5,209 nucleotides of DNA, from contig SXOW01000353.1 in the NCBI GenBank assembly GCA_005778315.1, positions 1 through 5,209 on the forward strand, written 5' to 3'. This DNA comes from Acidobacteriota bacterium (GTDB lineage Bacteria > Acidobacteriota > Vicinamibacteria > Vicinamibacterales > UBA8438). This document shows, piece after piece, positions 1 to 5,209 of the stretch. The notes beneath the pieces are model-generated. The model had not been told where the DNA came from. It searched no databases and was given only the letters and a program-made list of their open reading frames with translations. A program made the translations under genes and the position numbers. The stretch's first letter is position 1. The number at the start of each line of letters is the position of its first letter.

Positions 1-87
1 CTCGGAGAGCGTGGCATCCCGGAGCCGGTCCTGGCGCACCTCGACGAGGCATGGACCCGGCGCTTCGGACTGGCGGGCGTGGGATAG
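1..87 (+). CDS. C-terminal end of an upstream gene, possibly ATP-dependent DNA helicase RecG (partial)
   Basis: An open frame enters from the left edge in frame 1 and stops at TAG 85-87, giving 28 residues that end in WTRRFGLAGVG. It stops 8 nt before the rsmD start, a spacing typical of genes in one operon, and GC-rich codon use fits a real coding end. The tail, a helix with Leu, Trp and Arg followed by a short G-L-A-x-V-G end, resembles how many RecG helicases finish. recG directly upstream of rsmD and coaD is also a common order. Too little protein is present to show any helicase motif, so RecG is an inference from context and tail; another gene ending here is possible. Confidence 0.45.
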   Translation, partial: LGERGIPEPVLAHLDEAWTRRFGLAGVG

Positions 88-90
88 AGG
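86..90 (+). promoter_or_regulatory. Ribosome binding site of rsmD
   Basis: AGAGG lies 5 nt before ATG 96 and overlaps the last two bases of the upstream stop codon. It supports ATG 96 over the in-frame ATG at 51, which lies inside the upstream gene and would add 15 residues not expected in the family. The overlap also suggests translational coupling to the upstream gene. Confidence 0.6.
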
Positions 91-95
91 GCTGT

Positions 96-641
96 ATGCG
101 TATCATCGCGGGGACGGCCAAAGGCCGTCGGCTGCATTCTCCCGATTGGCCTGGTCTGCGCCCCACCTCAGACCGCCTCCGAGGCACACTGTTCGACATA
201 CTCGGCGCGCGCGTTTACGGCGCGGCGGTGCTGGACGGGTGCGCAGGCACCGGCGCGGTGGGGATCGAGGCGCTGAGCCGAGGCGCCGTCCACGTCGATT
301 TCGTGGAGCGGGACGCCAGGGCGGTCGCCCTGATCCGACGCAACGTCGACCACTGTCAGGTGTCCGACCGCTGCACCATCCACCAGGGCGACCTCCCGGA
401 GGCGTTGCGGCGTGACACGGCGCCGTACGACCTCATCTTGTTGGATCCGCCCTATGGCGCGTCGGACATCGATGCGATACTCTCGGCAGCCGCGCCCCGG
501 TTGGCGGCAGACGGACTCGTGGTGCTGGAACGGGCGCGCCGCGCGAACATCGGTCCCGTCTCGGTGCTGGAATCACTGCGACAGGTGCGCGCCGGTGACA
601 GCGTGCTCGAGTTCTTCGGTCCTATGGCCGAGTCGGTCTGA
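96..641 (+). CDS. rsmD: 16S rRNA (guanine(966)-N(2))-methyltransferase RsmD
   Basis: This cytosolic enzyme uses S-adenosylmethionine to methylate N2 of G966 in 16S rRNA during 30S assembly. The 181-residue product matches the usual family length of about 180-200. It opens with the typical MRIIAGTAKGRRL. RPTSDRLRGTLFDIL at about 22-36 matches the conserved RPT-x-x-R-x-x-LF block. The SAM-binding motif I is VLDGCAGTGAVGIEALSRGA at 45-64, acidic E71 follows the next strand, and the N2-guanine methyltransferase motif DPPY is at 117-120 after a hydrophobic strand. The common form of motif I is D-L-F-A-G-S-G; here it is DGCAGTG, with Cys in place of Phe, a modest variation. ATG 96 was chosen for the family-like N-terminus and the AGAGG upstream. 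It sits between a probable recG end and coaD, the classic partner of rsmD. Confidence 0.95.
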   Translation: MRIIAGTAKGRRLHSPDWPGLRPTSDRLRGTLFDILGARVYGAAVLDGCAGTGAVGIEALSRGAVHVDFVERDARAVALIRRNVDHCQVSDRCTIHQGDLPEALRRDTAPYDLILLDPPYGASDIDAILSAAAPRLAADGLVVLERARRANIGPVSVLESLRQVRAGDSVLEFFGPMAESV

Positions 642-646
642 CTCAC

Positions 647-650
647 GGAG
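647..650 (+). promoter_or_regulatory. Ribosome binding site of coaD
   Basis: GGAG lies 8 nt before ATG 659. The alternative GTG start at 650 shares its first base with this site and would leave no Shine-Dalgarno of its own, so ATG 659 is the better start. Confidence 0.65.
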
Positions 651-658
651 TGCATACC

Positions 659-1168
659 ATGGCATCCAGCGCCGGTCGGGTGGCGGTCTACCCGGGAAGC
701 TTCGATCCACTCACCAACGGTCACGTCGACATCATTGAGCGTGGCGTCGCCATATTCGACCGCATCATTGTGGCCATCCTGGTAAACCCGGATAAGTCAC
801 CGTTGTTCACCGTTGACGAGCGGTTGGCCATGACGCGCGCCGTCTTCCGGGACCAGCCGGGCGTCGAAGTGGATTCATTCCAGGGATTGCTGGTGCATTA
901 CGCGGCACGCCGTGAAGCCGACGTGATCGTCCGTGGCCTCCGGGCCATCTCGGACTTCGAGTTCGAGATGCAGATGGCGCTCATGAACCGCCATCTGAGT
1001 TCCTCTCTCGAAACCGTATTCATGATGCCGGCTGAGGCCTACACCTATGTCAGCTCGCGCCTGGTGAAGGAGATCTTCGCGCTGGGCGCGTCGGTCACCG
1101 GTCTGGTTCCCGAGTTGGTGGAAGCGCGCCTCGCCAGCAAGGCCACCGGCGGAGCGCCAGGTGTCTGA
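659..1168 (+). CDS. coaD: Phosphopantetheine adenylyltransferase (PPAT, CoaD)
   Basis: CoaD transfers AMP from ATP to 4'-phosphopantetheine to make dephospho-CoA, the penultimate step of coenzyme A synthesis in the cytosol. The 169-residue product has the full set of family motifs. YPGSFDPLTNGH at 11-22 carries the nucleotidyltransferase signature T/H-x-G-H (TNGH, 19-22). NPDKSPLF at 43-50 carries the lysine equivalent to the active-site Lys of E. coli PPAT. VRGLRAISDFEFEMQMALMNR at 91-111 is the hallmark block, and YVSSRLVKEIFALG is the ISS-x-x-VKE-type motif near the C-terminus. The body is of normal length, with an extra tail of about 10 residues (KATGGAPGV) that overlaps the next gene. 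It starts 17 nt after rsmD and its stop overlaps the aminotransferase start by 8 nt, so it is probably co-transcribed and coupled with both. Confidence 0.97.
   Translation: MASSAGRVAVYPGSFDPLTNGHVDIIERGVAIFDRIIVAILVNPDKSPLFTVDERLAMTRAVFRDQPGVEVDSFQGLLVHYAARREADVIVRGLRAISDFEFEMQMALMNRHLSSSLETVFMMPAEAYTYVSSRLVKEIFALGASVTGLVPELVEARLASKATGGAPGV
1151..1154 (+). promoter_or_regulatory. Ribosome binding site of the aminotransferase gene, inside coaD
   Basis: GGAG within the last codons of coaD lies 6 nt before GTG 1161. It decides the start: GTG 1161 is well placed, whereas other in-frame candidates lie well inside the conserved N-terminal region. Confidence 0.6.
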
Positions 1169-2357
1169 CGGCGCCGGCCTCGCCCAGCGCCTGAGCGGGG
1201 TCTCGGCGTCCCAGACGCAGCGTGTGCTCCTGGCCGTCGAGGCGTTACGTCAGGACGGCGTCGACGTCATTGACCTCGGCGCGGGAGAACCTGACTTTCC
1301 CACCCCGGCCCACGTCAACACGGCGGCGGTGGAGGCTATCGCGGCGGGCCATACGAAGTACACCGCCGGCCCTGGCATCGCGCCGTTGCGGGCGGCGATC
1401 GCGGGGCACTACGCGAGCCGGTACGGGGTCGAATTCACACCGGCCGAAATCGTGGTGACGTCCGGCGGCAAGCAGGGCCTCTCCAACGTAGCCATGGCAC
1501 TGTTTGGCGCGGGCGATGAGGTCATTACCCACGTCCCGGGATGGCCCTCCATCGTGGAGCAGGTCCACCTGGCGGGTGCGGACGCGGTGCGGGTACGCAC
1601 CTCAGCCGAGGACGGGTTCGCGGTTCGCGCCGAACCACTGCTCGAAGCCATCACGCCAAGAACGCGCGGCATCGTCATCAACAGTCCGGGCAATCCGACC
1701 GGCGCCCTCATGGCGGAGTCTGAACTGGCCCGCTTGGCCGAGGGCGTGACTGGCCGACAGCTGTGGCTCATTCTCGACCTGTGCTACGAGCAGTTGATTT
1801 ACGAGGACACGCCCCACAATCTGCCGCGCGTCCTCCGGGATCGGCTGCCGGATCACACGGTCCTCGTGGGGTCCGCGTCGAAGAGCTATGCCATGACCGG
1901 ATGGCGCTGCGGTTGGGTCCTCGCCCCAGCCCGAGTGGCCACCGCCTGCAACACGATCCAGAGCCACTCGACCTCGCACGTCACCTCCATCACACAACAT
2001 GCGGTCGTGGCTGCCCTTACCGGTCCGCAAACATGCGTGGACGCGATGCGCGATGAGTATCGGACCCGCCGGGATGCCCTGGTCAACTGGATCCGCAGCG
2101 ACCCGCGTTTCGCGGTCACACGCCCGGCGGGTGCGTTCTACCTCTTTCCCGATGTCTCGTCGCTGTTGTCACCCGACGGGCTGCGCACCTCGTCGGATCT
2201 AGCGCTGGCATTGCTGAACGAGGCGCACGTCGCCGTCACGCCAGGGGAAGCGTTCGATGCCCCTGGATTTCTCCGCCTGTCGTATGCCACGTCGATGGGT
2301 CAGCTGCGCGACGCGTGGGACCGCATCCAGCGATACCTGTCGACAGCGCACTCCTGA
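1161..2357 (+). CDS. Class I pyridoxal-phosphate aminotransferase, aspartate aminotransferase-like (AspB/AspC subgroup Ib)
   Basis: This is a fold-type I PLP enzyme that probably transfers amino groups between aspartate (or a related amino acid) and 2-oxoglutarate. The 398 residues match the family length. GEPDFPTP at 42-49 and TKYTAGPGIAPLR at 65-77 are typical. NSPGNPTG at 174-181 holds the cofactor-binding Asn178. D206 and Y209 sit in LDLCYE where most relatives have D-E-I-Y. SASK at 238-241 holds the Schiff-base Lys241, followed by MTGWRCGW with phosphate-binding Arg249. RLSYATS at 372-378 holds Arg372, which binds the substrate alpha-carboxylate. SGGKQ at 101-105 carries Lys104, aligned from memory with the Lys of Thermus aspartate aminotransferase that contacts the distal carboxylate; this favours aspartate, or aspartate and prephenate, as substrates. 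Trp128 is also kept. The GTG start overlaps coaD by 8 nt and has GGAG upstream. Exact substrate is not provable here. Confidence 0.9.
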   Translation: MSDGAGLAQRLSGVSASQTQRVLLAVEALRQDGVDVIDLGAGEPDFPTPAHVNTAAVEAIAAGHTKYTAGPGIAPLRAAIAGHYASRYGVEFTPAEIVVTSGGKQGLSNVAMALFGAGDEVITHVPGWPSIVEQVHLAGADAVRVRTSAEDGFAVRAEPLLEAITPRTRGIVINSPGNPTGALMAESELARLAEGVTGRQLWLILDLCYEQLIYEDTPHNLPRVLRDRLPDHTVLVGSASKSYAMTGWRCGWVLAPARVATACNTIQSHSTSHVTSITQHAVVAALTGPQTCVDAMRDEYRTRRDALVNWIRSDPRFAVTRPAGAFYLFPDVSSLLSPDGLRTSSDLALALLNEAHVAVTPGEAFDAPGFLRLSYATSMGQLRDAWDRIQRYLSTAHS

Positions 2358-2365
2358 CGGTGATT

Positions 2366-2417
2366 GGCTACCGGGGTCGTGTAACGCTTGCGACGTGACC
2401 CCGTGCTGACGGTAGCC
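2366..2417. repeat. Interrupted inverted repeat in the convergent gap; candidate bidirectional terminator
   Basis: The left arm is GGCTACCGGGGTC at 2366-2378. The right arm is GACCCC at 2397-2402, then an 8-nt interruption, then GGTAGCC at 2411-2417, so 13 base pairs can form with one bulge around an 18-nt loop. It lies 8 nt after the aminotransferase stop and 27 nt beyond the stop of the converging glycosyltransferase gene, where a terminator shared by both transcripts would be expected. Neither strand has a T-run after the stem, so it is not a canonical intrinsic terminator. A second small hairpin, GGGC-AGC-GCCC, follows at 2427-2437. The repeat is seen directly; its role is inferred. Confidence 0.5.
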
Positions 2418-2444
2418 CCAGGGCAAGGGCAGCGCCCGGTGCGC

Positions 2445-4172
2445 TCATCGCGACGACACTCCACGTTCGTCGGCCGACCGATTGCTCACCAGTACGATCG
2501 TCTGCAAGTGGAGATCGGGGTCTGGCCACAGCAACGTGCTCAGTCTGAGGTTGCCGGTGTTCAGATACGACACGCGACCCACCTCGTGCAGTGTCACGCC
2601 CCGAGCTCGCACCTGCTCCAGGTCTGTTTCCGCCACGACGGCCAGCACCGGTTCGGCGGATTCCAGGAACACGACAACCTGTTCGACGGAGGCCAGGTCA
2701 ACATGTGGGCGCTCCAGGTAGAAGACTAGATTGCGCGCGAAGACGGCATATCGACCATACGGATAGGACGCGCTCGTCGAGGTCCGCACCAGGGCCGCCA
2801 GATCCTCCACCGGTTCCGGCCCTGGTCTCGACAGCACGACGTATTGCACTGCCAACGCCGCGACGACCGATGCAGCGGCGAGTGTGTGCGGCAAGCGTTG
2901 CTGGCGACGCGAGACAGCCACCCATGCGACCAACCCGCCTGACAACACCAGGCCAGTCGCACCGGCGATGACGGTGGCCGCAGACACACCCTGCAGCAAG
3001 ACTTGCGCGCGGAAGACCAGCCCCCCAAACAGACACAACACCGCACCCGACAACACCCCGGCTCCGGCCACCAGTGGATCCCGCACGACTGGTGCCGCTG
3101 GCGTGCCGGAGCGGAGCCGACGGACCACGGCTCGCGCCAACAGAATGGCGAGCGGCGGCAGCACCGCCAGCACATACCGAGGCTGCTTCCCGATGGACAC
3201 GGAGAAGAACACCAGGGGTACGGCGGCCCAGGACAGCAGCCACAGCTCGACGGGGCGAACACGACGCGCGCGCTGCAGGACACGCAGAACAGGGCCCCAC
3301 CAGAACACCGTCAGCGGGGACCAGGGGAGCAGACCGCCTGCCACGATCGGCAGGTAGTACCACACCGGTCTGACCACGTTGTAGCGTTCGGTAGCAAACC
3401 GTTCCAGGTTCTCCCCGATAAAGAACCGCTGCAGATACGCGACCCCATGCTCCGCCGTCATCGCCGCAAACCACGGTGCCGCCACCACGATGCATACCGC
3501 CGCGAGGATGACCACGTCGCCGGTGAGACGGCGGAGTCGATCGGCGACGGACCCATCCCGTCCTGGGTCCCAACATCGCCTGATCGCCAGCGGACCGACA
3601 ATGGCCGCCGGCAACGCGATGCCCACCGGCCCCTTGGTCAAGAACGCGGCACCGAGCGCCAGTCCCGAGGCCACGAGCCACCACCGACGACGGGACACGC
3701 CGGCAGCCGGCGGCACCACCAACGCTTCGAACGCGGTCCAGGTCGCCAGGGTCATGAAGGAGGCCAGGACCAGGTCAGGCAGAGCCTGCCGCGCCACCGC
3801 GATATATCCGAAGCTGGTTGCGGTGATGACCCCAGCCAGGAAACCCGTACGTTCGTCGTACCAGCGGCGGGCACCCGCGAAAGTGGTCAGCACCAGGACC
3901 ACCCCGGCGACCGCAGACGGGAACCGCGCCGCGCCCTCACCGATCCCAACCACCAAGTAGGCAACGGCTGCCAGCCAGTAGTACAAGACCGGCTTCTCAA
4001 AGCGGTGTTCGTGGTTGTAGTACGGGGTCAGCCAGTCGCCGCTGACCACCATCTCGCGCGCGGCCTCCGCGTAAAACGCCTCATCGGAGTCGGTGATCGC
4101 TGGCCGACCCAGCCCCACGAAGAAGGTCAGGCCACAGAGCAACACCAAGAGCACGACACGCGAGGCGGGCAC
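2445..4172 (-). CDS. ArnT/PMT-like GT-C glycosyltransferase (glycosyltransferase family 39, polytopic membrane protein)
   Basis: This inner-membrane enzyme of the GT-C fold probably moves a sugar from a polyprenyl-phosphate donor onto an outward-facing acceptor such as lipid A, another glycolipid or a protein. Residues 1-22 form the first membrane helix. TDSDEAFYAEAAREMVVSGD at 27-46 is the first outer loop, with the Asp-Glu pair (30-31) typical of the catalytic site in ArnT relatives. RFEKPVLYYW at 57-66, FLTKGPVGIALP at 177-188, YYLPIVAGGLLPW at 272-284 and SIGKQPRYVLAVLPPLAILLA at 326-346 all correspond to ArnT blocks. About ten further hydrophobic segments run to residue 448. The last 125 residues are mostly soluble and probably face the periplasm. 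The length of 575 fits the family (ArnT is about 550). The GTG start has no Shine-Dalgarno but lies 6 nt after a -10-like hexamer. It stands alone on its strand; donor and acceptor cannot be told. Confidence 0.88.
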   Translation of the reverse strand: MPASRVVLLVLLCGLTFFVGLGRPAITDSDEAFYAEAAREMVVSGDWLTPYYNHEHRFEKPVLYYWLAAVAYLVVGIGEGAARFPSAVAGVVLVLTTFAGARRWYDERTGFLAGVITATSFGYIAVARQALPDLVLASFMTLATWTAFEALVVPPAAGVSRRRWWLVASGLALGAAFLTKGPVGIALPAAIVGPLAIRRCWDPGRDGSVADRLRRLTGDVVILAAVCIVVAAPWFAAMTAEHGVAYLQRFFIGENLERFATERYNVVRPVWYYLPIVAGGLLPWSPLTVFWWGPVLRVLQRARRVRPVELWLLSWAAVPLVFFSVSIGKQPRYVLAVLPPLAILLARAVVRRLRSGTPAAPVVRDPLVAGAGVLSGAVLCLFGGLVFRAQVLLQGVSAATVIAGATGLVLSGGLVAWVAVSRRQQRLPHTLAAASVVAALAVQYVVLSRPGPEPVEDLAALVRTSTSASYPYGRYAVFARNLVFYLERPHVDLASVEQVVVFLESAEPVLAVVAETDLEQVRARGVTLHEVGRVSYLNTGNLRLSTLLWPDPDLHLQTIVLVSNRSADERGVSSR

Positions 4173-4178
4173 GGACCG

Positions 4179-4184
4179 ATTGTA
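4179..4184 (-). promoter_or_regulatory. -10-like element for the glycosyltransferase gene, leaderless arrangement
   Basis: Read on the reverse strand, TACAAT (5 of 6 matches to TATAAT) ends 6 nt before GTG 4172. Transcription starting the usual 7 nt downstream would begin at the G of the start codon. There is no purine-rich Shine-Dalgarno before this start. No good -35 hexamer is seen 16-18 bp upstream (CCCGTT or similar). An overlapping choice, TATACA at 4181-4186, would leave a 2-nt leader. The core lies in the 8-bp palindrome TGTATACA (4181-4188). Confidence 0.42.
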
Positions 4185-4254
4185 TACAGACGACCGTCGG
4201 AACGGGTGGCCACCTGCGGCGGGGGGTGCAGATGCGGCGCCTGTCCGGGCGCGC

Positions 4255-4260
4255 TATACT
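4255..4260 (+). promoter_or_regulatory. -10 element of the CoA-binding gene, leaderless arrangement
   Basis: TATACT (5 of 6 matches to TATAAT) ends 6 nt before ATG 4267, so the predicted transcript begins at the A of the start codon. The 6-nt gap GCCGAA holds no Shine-Dalgarno. No recognisable -35 lies 16-19 bp upstream. The same hexamer is the -10 of the rho promoter at 4665-4670. Confidence 0.5.
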
Positions 4261-4266
4261 GCCGAA

Positions 4267-4644
4267 ATGGTCAGTCCTCGAGTGGTCGCCGTGGTGGGTG
4301 CGTCTCGCCACAGACACAAGTTTGGGAACAAAGCGGTCCGGGCGTTCCGCAACCAGGGCTATGACGTGGTTCCGATCAACCCTCGTGGCGAAGCGATCGA
4401 GGGGCTGACCACCTACGCCTCGGTGCTGGACGTCCCGCACCGCATCGACATCGCGACCGTCTATGTCCAGTCCGCCATCGGGCCTGACGTCATGACGGAG
4501 ATCGCGACCAAAGGTATCGGCGAGGTGTGGCTGAACCCGGGTGCCGACGACCCGGCCGTCGTCGAGCGAGCCAGGGCACTGGGCCTGGCGCCGATTCTGG
4601 ACTGCAGCATTGTGGGTATCGGTGAAAGCCCAGCGTCCTATTGA
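4267..4644 (+). CDS. CoA-binding domain protein (YccU-like, CoA_binding_2 family)
   Basis: This small cytosolic Rossmann-fold protein of 125 residues is close to the usual single-domain length. RVVAVVGASRHRHKFGNKAV at 5-24 is the nucleotide-loop motif, with VGAS and the family's K-x-G-N. GYDVVPINPRGEAIEG at 31-46 matches the GY-x-V-x-P-V-N-P block. Residues 50-68 match the Y-x-S-L-x-D-V-P-x-x-I-D block, and EVWLNPGA at 86-93 replaces the more frequent VW-x-Q-x-G. The domain is related to the CoA-binding part of succinyl-CoA synthetase alpha. Single-domain members are thought to bind CoA or acyl-CoA; their cellular role is poorly known. An in-frame upstream extension to 4093 exists but crosses the promoter region and the start of the divergent gene and is not family-like, so ATG 4267 was chosen. 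Its stop codon is embedded in the rho -35 element. Confidence 0.88.
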   Translation: MVSPRVVAVVGASRHRHKFGNKAVRAFRNQGYDVVPINPRGEAIEGLTTYASVLDVPHRIDIATVYVQSAIGPDVMTEIATKGIGEVWLNPGADDPAVVERARALGLAPILDCSIVGIGESPASY

Positions 4645-4670
4645 CAGGCCGTCTGAGCCGTGCCTATACT
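4641..4670 (+). promoter_or_regulatory. Sigma-70-type promoter of rho
   Basis: A perfect -35, TTGACA (4641-4646), is followed by an 18-bp spacer and the -10 TATACT (4665-4670, 5 of 6 matches). The predicted start is about 4676-4678, giving a leader of about 96 nt. The stop codon of the preceding gene (4642-4644) lies inside the -35 hexamer. This is the best promoter match I found in the window. Confidence 0.75.
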
Positions 4671-4676
4671 CGTCGG

Positions 4677-4773
4677 CGTTACTTCATTCCTCTCGCATCT
4701 TGGTTGAGACTCGGCGCGCCAGCCGGTCGTACCCAGCCCCCGCAGACCTTCAATTCCTAGCCTGACCCCTTTT
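4677..4773 (+). promoter_or_regulatory. rho 5' leader with a C-rich, G-poor segment (candidate rut-type autoregulatory site)
   Basis: From the predicted transcription start to ATG 4774 there is no Shine-Dalgarno and no obvious reading frame of its own. The last 43 nt (4731-4773) contain about 20 C and only 5 G, unlike the surrounding GC-balanced sequence; they finish with CCCCTTTT just before the start codon. Unstructured C-rich, G-poor RNA is what Rho loads on, and E. coli rho is known to be autoregulated by Rho-dependent termination early in its own transcript. The composition is seen; autoregulation here is inferred. Confidence 0.45.
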
Positions 4774-5209
4774 ATGCCAACGAACCAAAAGCGTACATCA
4801 GCGCGCTCCTCCGACGAAGCAGCCGTGGCCACCACAGCGGCAGCACCCGACGCCCCTGACGAGCAACCCGCGCCAGAGGTCGAGGCGCCTGTCGCGACGT
4901 TGGCCGAGCCGGCTGCGGAAGAGCCAGATGGGGAGTCGGCGGCGCCGCCCGCCGATGCGCCGGCGGCCGCACCTCCTCCGGCAAAGCCGAAACCGAATCG
5001 GCGAGGTGCCGGCCTCAACATTGGCGAGCTCAAGGACATGAACATCGCCAACCTCACGCAGATCGCCAAAGACCTCAACGTGGCGGGTGCGACTGGGATG
5101 CGGAAGCAGGAACTGATTTTTCAGATCCTGAAGGCGCAGACGGAGCTGAGCGGGTTCATTTTTTCCGAGGGCGTCCTGGAAGTGCTGGCGGACGGCTTCG
5201 GGTTTCTGC
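4774..5209 (+). CDS. rho: Transcription termination factor Rho, N-terminal part (runs off the right edge)
   Basis: Rho is a hexameric RNA-dependent ATPase and helicase that ends transcription and enforces polarity. Only the first 145 codons are present, open to the window edge. Residues 81-122 are the Rho N-terminal helical domain (LKDMNIANLTQIAKDLN, then MRKQELIFQILK), and residues 127-145 enter the cold-shock-like RNA-binding domain with the family motif EGVLEVLADGFGFL. Before it lies an unusual extension: in residues 11-70, 21 are Ala, 13 Pro and 13 Asp/Glu, predicted disordered and acidic, followed by a basic stretch KPKPNRRG at 71-78. E. coli Rho begins directly with the helical domain. 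ATG 4774 is the only good start: the frame is closed by TGA at 4705-4707 and no ATG, GTG or TTG lies between. The ATPase domain lies beyond the window. Confidence 0.95.
   Translation, partial: MPTNQKRTSARSSDEAAVATTAAAPDAPDEQPAPEVEAPVATLAEPAAEEPDGESAAPPADAPAAAPPPAKPKPNRRGAGLNIGELKDMNIANLTQIAKDLNVAGATGMRKQELIFQILKAQTELSGFIFSEGVLEVLADGFGFL

Larger units (their letters stand above)
4173..4266. promoter_or_regulatory. Divergent intergenic region between the glycosyltransferase and CoA-binding genes
   Basis: This 94-bp spacer must hold promoters for both divergent genes. A -10-like hexamer sits 6 nt before the start codon on each strand, leaving about 70 bp between the two elements. The centre (about 4200-4252) is very GC-rich with a G-run at 4219-4226, and I see no convincing -35 hexamer, operator or riboswitch in it. 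Confidence 0.6.

Noticed and set aside
11..415. A 134-codon forward frame over the start of rsmD
   Set aside because: Arg-rich composition and out of phase with the conserved RsmD motifs that cover the same bases.
650..658. GTG 650 as the start of coaD
   Set aside because: It overlaps the GGAG that is well placed for ATG 659, and the three extra residues are not needed by the family.
2698..3684. A 328-codon reverse frame overlapping the glycosyltransferase in another phase
   Set aside because: It is a same-strand phase shadow with Gly/Arg-rich nonsense composition and no family match that I recognise.
4093..4266. An N-terminal extension of the CoA-binding protein
   Set aside because: The added 58 residues overlap the divergent gene and its promoter, lack family similarity, and ATG 4267 gives the normal Rossmann N-terminus.
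3003..4364. A 453-codon forward open frame antisense to the glycosyltransferase
   Set aside because: Its translation is Arg/Gln/Pro/His-rich low complexity with no recognisable domain, it crosses the divergent promoter region, and the opposite strand encodes a clear ArnT-like protein. Long antisense frames are expected in high-GC genes.
4700..4765. A 21-codon TTG-initiated leader peptide upstream of rho
   Set aside because: It has no Shine-Dalgarno, a weak start codon, and is the tail of a longer out-of-phase frame over the preceding gene. E. coli rho does have a leader peptide, but nothing here supports one.
4638..5078. A 146-codon reverse frame opposite rho
   Set aside because: It is an Ala/Gly/Ser-rich shadow of the Rho low-complexity extension; the forward frame enters an unmistakable Rho N-domain.
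1..5209. tRNA, rRNA, CRISPR, insertion sequence or prophage signals
   Set aside because: No repeat-spacer pattern, terminal inverted repeats with a transposase, or cloverleaf-like sequence was seen; the genes are all core housekeeping types.

Overview
The window is ordinary-looking, high-GC bacterial core genome: densely packed housekeeping genes with no mobile element, CRISPR array or RNA gene that I could see. Gene content and order (a recG-like end, then rsmD, coaD and an aspartate-type aminotransferase), together with the wording of the Rho N-domain and the ArnT-like glycosyltransferase, suggest Acidobacteriota, perhaps Vicinamibacteria. That placement is from memory of these families and is only moderately secure.

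Layout. Positions 1-87 hold the last 28 codons of an upstream gene, probably recG. A forward run follows: rsmD (96-641), coaD (659-1168) and a class I PLP aminotransferase (1161-2357). Gaps are 8 and 17 nt and the last pair overlaps by 8 nt, so this looks like one transcription unit, and each of these three starts has a Shine-Dalgarno-like sequence. A short convergent gap (2358-2444) contains a GC-rich interrupted inverted repeat. A large reverse-strand gene (2445-4172) encodes a 575-residue multi-spanning GT-C glycosyltransferase of the ArnT/PMT (GT39) type. A 94-bp divergent spacer separates it from a small forward CoA-binding Rossmann protein (4267-4644). The window ends inside rho (4774-5209, first 145 codons), which runs off the right edge.

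The genes are metabolically unrelated: 16S rRNA methylation, coenzyme A synthesis, amino-acid transamination, envelope glycosylation, a CoA-binding protein and transcription termination. I do not see a novel multi-gene system.

The most interesting signals are regulatory. Both divergent genes have a -10-like hexamer ending exactly 6 nt before the start codon and no Shine-Dalgarno, the geometry of leaderless transcripts. The rho promoter has a perfect TTGACA -35 that contains the stop codon of the preceding gene. The rho leader turns C-rich and G-poor just before the start codon, as expected of a Rho-loading site for autoregulation. Rho itself carries an Ala/Pro/acidic low-complexity extension of about 80 residues ahead of its N-terminal domain.
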